A DNA stretch of 64,000 nt from contig JAHHII010000008.1 of NCBI GenBank assembly GCA_019358855.1, forward strand, positions 62,001 through 126,000, given 5' to 3'. The notes beneath the pieces are model-generated. The model was not told the origin of the DNA. It saw only the letters and a list, made by a program, of their open reading frames with translations, and did not search any database. How positions within the stretch are numbered: position 1 is the stretch's first letter; each line of letters opens with the position of its first letter. Position numbers and translations under genes: made by a program. Origin of the DNA: Timaviella obliquedivisa GSE-PSE-MK23-08B (GTDB lineage Bacteria; Cyanobacteriota; Cyanobacteriia; Elainellales; Elainellaceae). Shown one piece after another: positions 59,590 to 64,000 of the stretch.

Positions 59590-60069
59590 ATGGATTTTCG
59601 CATTGGCAATGGCTACGACATTCACCAACTGGTTAGCGATCGCCCCCTCATTTTGGGCGGCATCAATATTCCCCACTCTCTGGGTTTACTAGGTCACAGC
59701 GATGCCGATGCGCTCACCCATGCCATTATGGATGCCCTATTGGGGGCATTAAGCTTAGGCGATATTGGACATTACTTTCCCCCAACCGATCCTCAGTGGG
59801 CAGGGGCAGACAGCCAAAAGCTTTTGATTCAAGTTCATGATTTGGTTCAATCTCAGGGCTGGCGAATTGGCAATTTAGATACAGTGATTGTCGCCGAGCG
59901 ACCCAAAATTAAGCCCCATATTGCGGCTATGCGCGATCGCCTCGCCGATTCTTTGCAAATTGCCCCCACTCAAATTGGTATTAAAGCCACTACAAACGAA
60001 AAACTGGATGCCGTTGGTAGAGAAGAAGGCATTGCCGCTTATGCCGTTGCCTTGTTAATGAAAGACTAA
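59590..60069 (+). CDS. ispF: 2-C-methyl-D-erythritol 2,4-cyclodiphosphate synthase
   Basis: Fifth step of the MEP pathway to isoprenoids (carotenoids, phytyl, quinones). About 159 residues: [43 protein letters not shown], and [20 protein letters not shown], all zinc- and substrate-binding signatures. The longest frame starts with TTG 59575; ATG 59590 ([12 protein letters not shown]) is the usual start. Alone. Confidence 0.96.
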   Translation: MDFRIGNGYDIHQLVSDRPLILGGINIPHSLGLLGHSDADALTHAIMDALLGALSLGDIGHYFPPTDPQWAGADSQKLLIQVHDLVQSQGWRIGNLDTVIVAERPKIKPHIAAMRDRLADSLQIAPTQIGIKATTNEKLDAVGREEGIAAYAVALLMKD

Positions 60070-60172
60070 TCATTCAACGCTCAAAGACTAGCGATCGAAG
60101 ACTCACCAGATAAACTCTCTGCCCACATATTCCTCCGCTATAGTAAGGAAGTGTAAATCACGATAAAGCATT

Positions 60173-60883
60173 ATGGCTGTTAACTTGGCTCAGGATTGTG
60201 TTCATTCAACAGCACAGGATGCCACAGCGCTCAGACAGGTATTCGCATCTTTAACCGCAGAAAGTTGTCCCAAATCCTACAACTTTCATATGCATACCGT
60301 CTTTTCAGATGGGCGGTTATTGCCTGAACAATTGATGGAACAAGCTGTAGCTATCGGGTTAAAAGGTTTAGCTATTACTGACCACCACAGCGTTGAAGGC
60401 TATCGCAAAGCCCAGCAATGGCTAAATGGATGGAGGCACTCGCCCGAAAACCCTCAGCCTAACTCTGCACCCATGCTTTGGACGGGAGTAGAAATTAATG
60501 CCGACTTGCTTAACACCGAAGTTCACATCCTTTGTTATGCCTTTAATCCAGATCACGAAGCAGTTCAGCCTTACTTGTTGGGCAAAGAACTGAACGGTCA
60601 GTCTTCTCCAGCAGCACAGGTCATTGGGGCAATTCACCAAGCTGGCGGCATCGCGGTGCTGGCTCATCCGGTGCGTTACAAGCGATCGCCTAAGGAACTT
60701 ATTCCTGCCGCTGCGCAGCTAGGGATTGATGGCATTGAAACTTACTACGCCTATAACAACCCTTCACCTTGGCAGCCCAGCCCTAAAGAAACCCAACAGG
60801 TCTTAGAACTAGGCACAGCCGATCGGCTGCTGAATACCTGCGGAACAGATACCCACGGGCTGAGTTTATTGCAACGACTTTAA
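60173..60883 (+). CDS. PHP-domain phosphoesterase-like protein
   Basis: 236 residues with the PHP metal centre: FHMHTVFSDGRLLPEQL, AITDHHSVEGY, VLAHPVRYK and CGTDTHG. PHP enzymes are metal-dependent phosphoesterases that act on nucleotides, histidinol phosphate or DNA ends. The ORF ends soon after TDTHG, so the C-terminal tail is short. Specific substrate unknown. It lies upstream of the NTPase genes, 165 bases from the preferred start of the first. Confidence 0.88.
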   Translation: MAVNLAQDCVHSTAQDATALRQVFASLTAESCPKSYNFHMHTVFSDGRLLPEQLMEQAVAIGLKGLAITDHHSVEGYRKAQQWLNGWRHSPENPQPNSAPMLWTGVEINADLLNTEVHILCYAFNPDHEAVQPYLLGKELNGQSSPAAQVIGAIHQAGGIAVLAHPVRYKRSPKELIPAAAQLGIDGIETYYAYNNPSPWQPSPKETQQVLELGTADRLLNTCGTDTHGLSLLQRL

Positions 60884-61048
60884 GACTTTGTTTGGTATTA
60901 TCTCGAAAGAACTAACTTGCCGAAGCAAAATGCAGATGTGTCTTGTTTAAGTCAAGACGATAGATCACAACATCACACTCTAATTTTTGAAGAGATAGGG
61001 TTAGGTAAAAACGGTGCAGGGACGAGCAAAAAAACTAGGGGAGTGGGC

Positions 61049-62440
61049 ATGACAACGCTACACTTATACGAAGATCAGCCGACAAGTTTGGTACCTTCAC
61101 CTCAAAATGCCTCAGTAGTCATGCCTAAAGAAGCATTAGAGCTAGTGAACAAGATTTTAGAGCCGAAGCGCTTGAGTTATATTCAAGAGCTAGTTTTTTT
61201 GCAATCTTGGACTGGGAAAATCTATCGACAAATTGCTGCCGAGTCAGGCTATGACTTGGACTACATCAAAGAAGTCGGCTCTCAGTTATGGGGTGCCCTT
61301 TCCGATGCGCTAGGCGAAAAAGTTTCTAAAAAAAATGCTCGCTTAGTGTTGGCAAACTATTCTGTAGCCACTGGGCAGGCGATCGCATCTAGTTTACAGG
61401 CTCCTCGCACACCCGACACCCTAGAATTTCCTAGTGATGCCGTCCCCCTTCAGTCTTCTTTGTATATTGAACGCCCTCCTGGAGAAGAACGCGCCTTTGC
61501 CGAAGTGTGTAGACCCGGCAGCCTCATTCGGATTAAAGCACCCAGACAAATGGGAAAAACCTCCCTTGTGCTTCGCATCCTTGCCTATGCCAGAGAGCGC
61601 GGTCTGCGCCCAGTCATGGTTAATTTTCAGCAGGCAGAGAGTTCAGCTTTAGGAGATTTAAGCCGCTTCTTGCGCTGGTTCTGCGTTTATGTGGGGCATC
61701 GCCTGAACTTAGAATCGAGACTAGAGGATTACTGGGACGAAGAAGTTGGCAGTAAGGTGAGTTGCACAACTTATTTTCAGCATTACTTATTGCAAAATAT
61801 AGACAGCCCAGTGGTTCTGGCTTTAGATGAAGTTAACCGAATCTTTGAGTGTCCTGAACTCGCGCAAGAGTTTTTGCCTTTGCTGAGAGCTTGGCACGAA
61901 GAAGCGGCTGAACAGGAAATTTGGCAGAAGCTCCGAATTGTTATTGTTCACTCAACTGAAGTATATGTGCCGCTGAAGCTGAGTCAGTCACCTTTTAATG
62001 TGGGTTTACCCATTCAGCTTCAGGAGTTTACCCTCACCCAAGTTCATGACTTAGCAAAACGCTATGGGTTGGATGATGATGGCATCGAACCCCAAGACCT
62101 AGAGCCATTGCTAGAACTCGTGGGAGGACATCCTCATCTGGTGCAGCTTGCCTTGTATTGGCTGCGGCAACGAGATGTATCGCCAGCGCAGTTGTTGCAA
62201 GATGCTGCCACTCAGTCGGGCATCTACCGCGATCATTTTCTCCGTCATTTGACGACTTTAAATCAAAATCCAGAGCTTTGGGTAGCCTATCGGCAAGTTG
62301 TGTCTTCGCCGGAGGCGGTACAGCTAGAGGCGATCGCAGCCTACCGTCTAGAAAGCATGGGGCTGGTCAAAGTTTACGGCAACCAGGTCACACCTAGCTG
62401 CGAACTCTACCGTCGTTTCTTTAATAATCAGCTTCAATAA
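61049..62440 (+). CDS. AAA-like (STAND) NTPase with a vMAP-type N-terminal helix-turn-helix
   Basis: About 463 residues from ATG 61049, which has AGGGGAG before it; the frame is open to a TTG at 60917, but that 44-residue lead has no relatives. The N-terminal 100 residues ([20 protein letters not shown] and [20 protein letters not shown]) match the helix-turn-helix found in vWA-MoxR-associated proteins (vMAPs). After it comes an AAA_35-type NTPase: Walker [13 protein letters not shown] (about 164) and Walker [13 protein letters not shown] (about 254). Such proteins are STAND-like switches in bacterial conflict and signalling systems. No effector domain is fused to it; its partner may be the following gene. 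Confidence 0.85.
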   Translation: MTTLHLYEDQPTSLVPSPQNASVVMPKEALELVNKILEPKRLSYIQELVFLQSWTGKIYRQIAAESGYDLDYIKEVGSQLWGALSDALGEKVSKKNARLVLANYSVATGQAIASSLQAPRTPDTLEFPSDAVPLQSSLYIERPPGEERAFAEVCRPGSLIRIKAPRQMGKTSLVLRILAYARERGLRPVMVNFQQAESSALGDLSRFLRWFCVYVGHRLNLESRLEDYWDEEVGSKVSCTTYFQHYLLQNIDSPVVLALDEVNRIFECPELAQEFLPLLRAWHEEAAEQEIWQKLRIVIVHSTEVYVPLKLSQSPFNVGLPIQLQEFTLTQVHDLAKRYGLDDDGIEPQDLEPLLELVGGHPHLVQLALYWLRQRDVSPAQLLQDAATQSGIYRDHFLRHLTTLNQNPELWVAYRQVVSSPEAVQLEAIAAYRLESMGLVKVYGNQVTPSCELYRRFFNNQLQ

Positions 62441-62484
62441 AAACCGCTTCAATAAAATATCAACTAACTCCCGTTGCCCGATCC

Positions 62485-64000
62485 ATGCCTACTTACGAAT
62501 ATCAGGTTGGCGGCAGTCTTAAGCTTGATGCGCCGAGTTACGTCGTCCGTCAAGCAGACCTTGACCTTTACAAGGCACTCATTGCTGGAGAACTTTGTTG
62601 CGTTTTTAATTCTCGCCAAATGGGAAAATCTAGTCTGCGTGTGCAAATGCGTTCTCAGCTTCAGCAAGCTGGGATGCGTTGCGCCACCTTGGATATGACC
62701 CGCATTGGCAGCGAACAAGTAACTCCGCAGCAGTGGTACAAGGGCATTGCAATGGATTTGCTGCGGAGTTTTGACCTGCTAGGCGGTTTTGACTTTAAGG
62801 AATGGTGGCGGGAGCGCGAAGATTTGCCCATTCTTCATCGCCTGAGTCTGCTGCTAGAAGAAGTGCTGATGGTTAAATTTCCCTATGAAAGGCTGTTCAT
62901 TTTTGTGGATGAAATTGACAGCGCCTTAAGCCTGAGCTTCCCGACCGATGATTTTTTTGCACTCATTCGCTATTGTCACAATCAACGTGCCGAAAATCCT
63001 GTTTATCAGCGTTTGACTTGGGCGTTGTTTGGTGTGGCGACTCCTTCTGATTTAATCCGCGATCGCACTCGCACCCCTTTTAATATTGGTCAGGCGATCG
63101 AGTTGCGGGGTTTCCAAGAGCATGAGGCGCAACCCTTACTGCTAGGGCTAAAGGATAGCGTTAGCAATCCTCAGGCAGTGCTGCGAACCATTTTAGCCTG
63201 GACAGGGGGGCAGCCTTTTTTAACTCAAAAGCTGTGTCAATTAGTTCAGGGGTTAGCCGCAGAAAAAAAGTCTTTAGGTGTCGCCATTCAAGTACCTTCA
63301 GGTTCGGAAGCTTTTTGGATGACCCAACTGGTGCGATCGCACTTAGTTCAGAACTGGGAATCCCAAGACCAACCCGAACATTTAAGAACCATCCGCGATC
63401 GCTTGCTGAGAGATGAGCAGTGTGCCGGACGCTTGCTGGGCATTTATCAACAAATTTTACATCAGCGTCCTGAGAATGTGGCTATAGAGCGCCGCACTCC
63501 GACAACCTATCCTGTGCCACTGGAACGCCGTATCTCAGGAATTGATAAAGATGAACCCGACAGCCTAGAGCAAGTGGAGCTATTACTTTCAGGTTTAGTT
63601 GAAAAACAGCAGGGTCAACTTCAGGTTAAAAACCGCATTTATCGAGAAGTCTTTAACCTTGAGTGGGTTGAAACTCACCTTACCTCTTTGCGTCCCTACG
63701 CCGAATCTATGAACTGCTGGCTGAGTTCAGGCGGCTTTGACGAATCTCGTTTACTGCGCGGGCAAGCACTGTTGGATGCTCAAGCTTGGGCACAGGGTAA
63801 ACGCCTGAGCAATCAAGATCATCAATTCTTTGCTGCTAGCCAACGGGTCGATCGCCGGGAATCTCAACTGGTTTTAGAAGCCGATCGCGCCTACGAGGTA
63901 GAAGCTAGACTGGCGGTCGAACGGCAGAGTAGCAAACGTCAACGGGGTTTACTGGCGATCGTCAGCTTGGCTTTGGTGGGGACAACGGCTCTAGGCATTG
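62485..64000 (+). CDS. AAA-like (STAND) NTPase, C-terminus beyond the window
   Basis: Open from ATG 62485 to the right edge, 505 codons without a stop. N-terminal AAA_35 domain: [18 protein letters not shown], Walker [12 protein letters not shown] (about 43-52) and Walker [12 protein letters not shown] (about 136-146). Mid-part: [20 protein letters not shown] and [15 protein letters not shown]. From about residue 400 a helical region leads to a likely membrane segment at the very end ([17 protein letters not shown]). In related proteins WD40 repeats or other sensor domains follow this point, which would be outside the window. It begins 44 bases after the previous NTPase gene on the same strand. 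Confidence 0.85.
   Translation, partial: MPTYEYQVGGSLKLDAPSYVVRQADLDLYKALIAGELCCVFNSRQMGKSSLRVQMRSQLQQAGMRCATLDMTRIGSEQVTPQQWYKGIAMDLLRSFDLLGGFDFKEWWREREDLPILHRLSLLLEEVLMVKFPYERLFIFVDEIDSALSLSFPTDDFFALIRYCHNQRAENPVYQRLTWALFGVATPSDLIRDRTRTPFNIGQAIELRGFQEHEAQPLLLGLKDSVSNPQAVLRTILAWTGGQPFLTQKLCQLVQGLAAEKKSLGVAIQVPSGSEAFWMTQLVRSHLVQNWESQDQPEHLRTIRDRLLRDEQCAGRLLGIYQQILHQRPENVAIERRTPTTYPVPLERRISGIDKDEPDSLEQVELLLSGLVEKQQGQLQVKNRIYREVFNLEWVETHLTSLRPYAESMNCWLSSGGFDESRLLRGQALLDAQAWAQGKRLSNQDHQFFAASQRVDRRESQLVLEADRAYEVEARLAVERQSSKRQRGLLAIVSLALVGTTALGI

Overview
The window is chromosomal DNA from a cyanobacterium, probably a filamentous, Leptolyngbya-like one (the genus level is inference). Four things point there: the Mg-chelatase H subunit (chlH), an RNA polymerase beta' subunit split into rpoC1 and rpoC2, cyanobacteria/plastid-specific genes (PAP/fibrillin, ferredoxin-thioredoxin reductase variable chain, a CBS-CP12 fusion, a KaiB-fold protein), and very frequent HIP1-type GCGATCGC octamers. 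No insertion sequence, prophage, rRNA or CRISPR array was seen. One tRNA (Glu, UUC) is present.

Layout. 1-7.4 kb: tail of a PAP/fibrillin gene, chlH, a Uma2-family gene and ilvD. 7.4-9.6 kb: a pentapeptide-repeat protein convergent with a two-gene, toxin-antitoxin-like unit (PIN protein plus an unrecognised 261-residue partner). 9.8-13.5 kb: pilT, a two-domain KaiB-like protein, a Fur-family regulator with a possible operator, and riboflavin synthase. 13.7-17.7 kb: four tandem family 2 glycosyltransferases. 17.8-21.1 kb: CBS-CP12, a site-2-protease homologue that has lost its zinc motif followed by a membrane-anchored PIN protein, and tRNA-Glu with a very long terminator hairpin. 21.1-30.2 kb: small-molecule and redox housekeeping (folB-proA, murQ, 5-formyl-THF cyclo-ligase, peroxiredoxin Q, NUDIX, hemE, ferredoxin, CDF transporter, exonuclease III, ftrV). 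30.4-37 kb: a PP2C-type phosphatase, an NfeD/SPFH pair, purQ, a universal stress protein and hisD. 37-47.9 kb: rpsT-tatD-rpoB-rpoC1-rpoC2. 48-53.1 kb: hfq, dapF, gap1, and a CocE-type hydrolase/cupin/RidA group. 53.5-60.9 kb: two convergent glycosyltransferase-like genes, YbjQ, a secreted TPR protein, an AI-2E-family permease, a membrane protein of unknown function, ispF and a PHP-domain protein. 61-64 kb: two consecutive AAA-like (STAND-type) NTPase genes, the second running off the window.

How the genes relate. Several belong to tetrapyrrole supply (tRNA-Glu as precursor, hemE, chlH) and to light/redox control of carbon metabolism (CBS-CP12, FTR variable chain, ferredoxin, PrxQ, Gap1), but they are scattered, so this is shared metabolism and not one operon. 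The regions most worth follow-up are the tandem AAA-like NTPases at the right edge, the PIN/unknown pair at 8.3-9.6 kb, the dead site-2 protease plus anchored PIN pair at 18.6-20.9 kb, the KaiB-fold protein with an unassigned N-terminal domain, and a CP12 domain missing one conserved cysteine. Start codons were moved from the longest open frame where a ribosome-binding site, ATGA overlap, promoter element or family alignment favoured an internal start; each case is explained in its entry.
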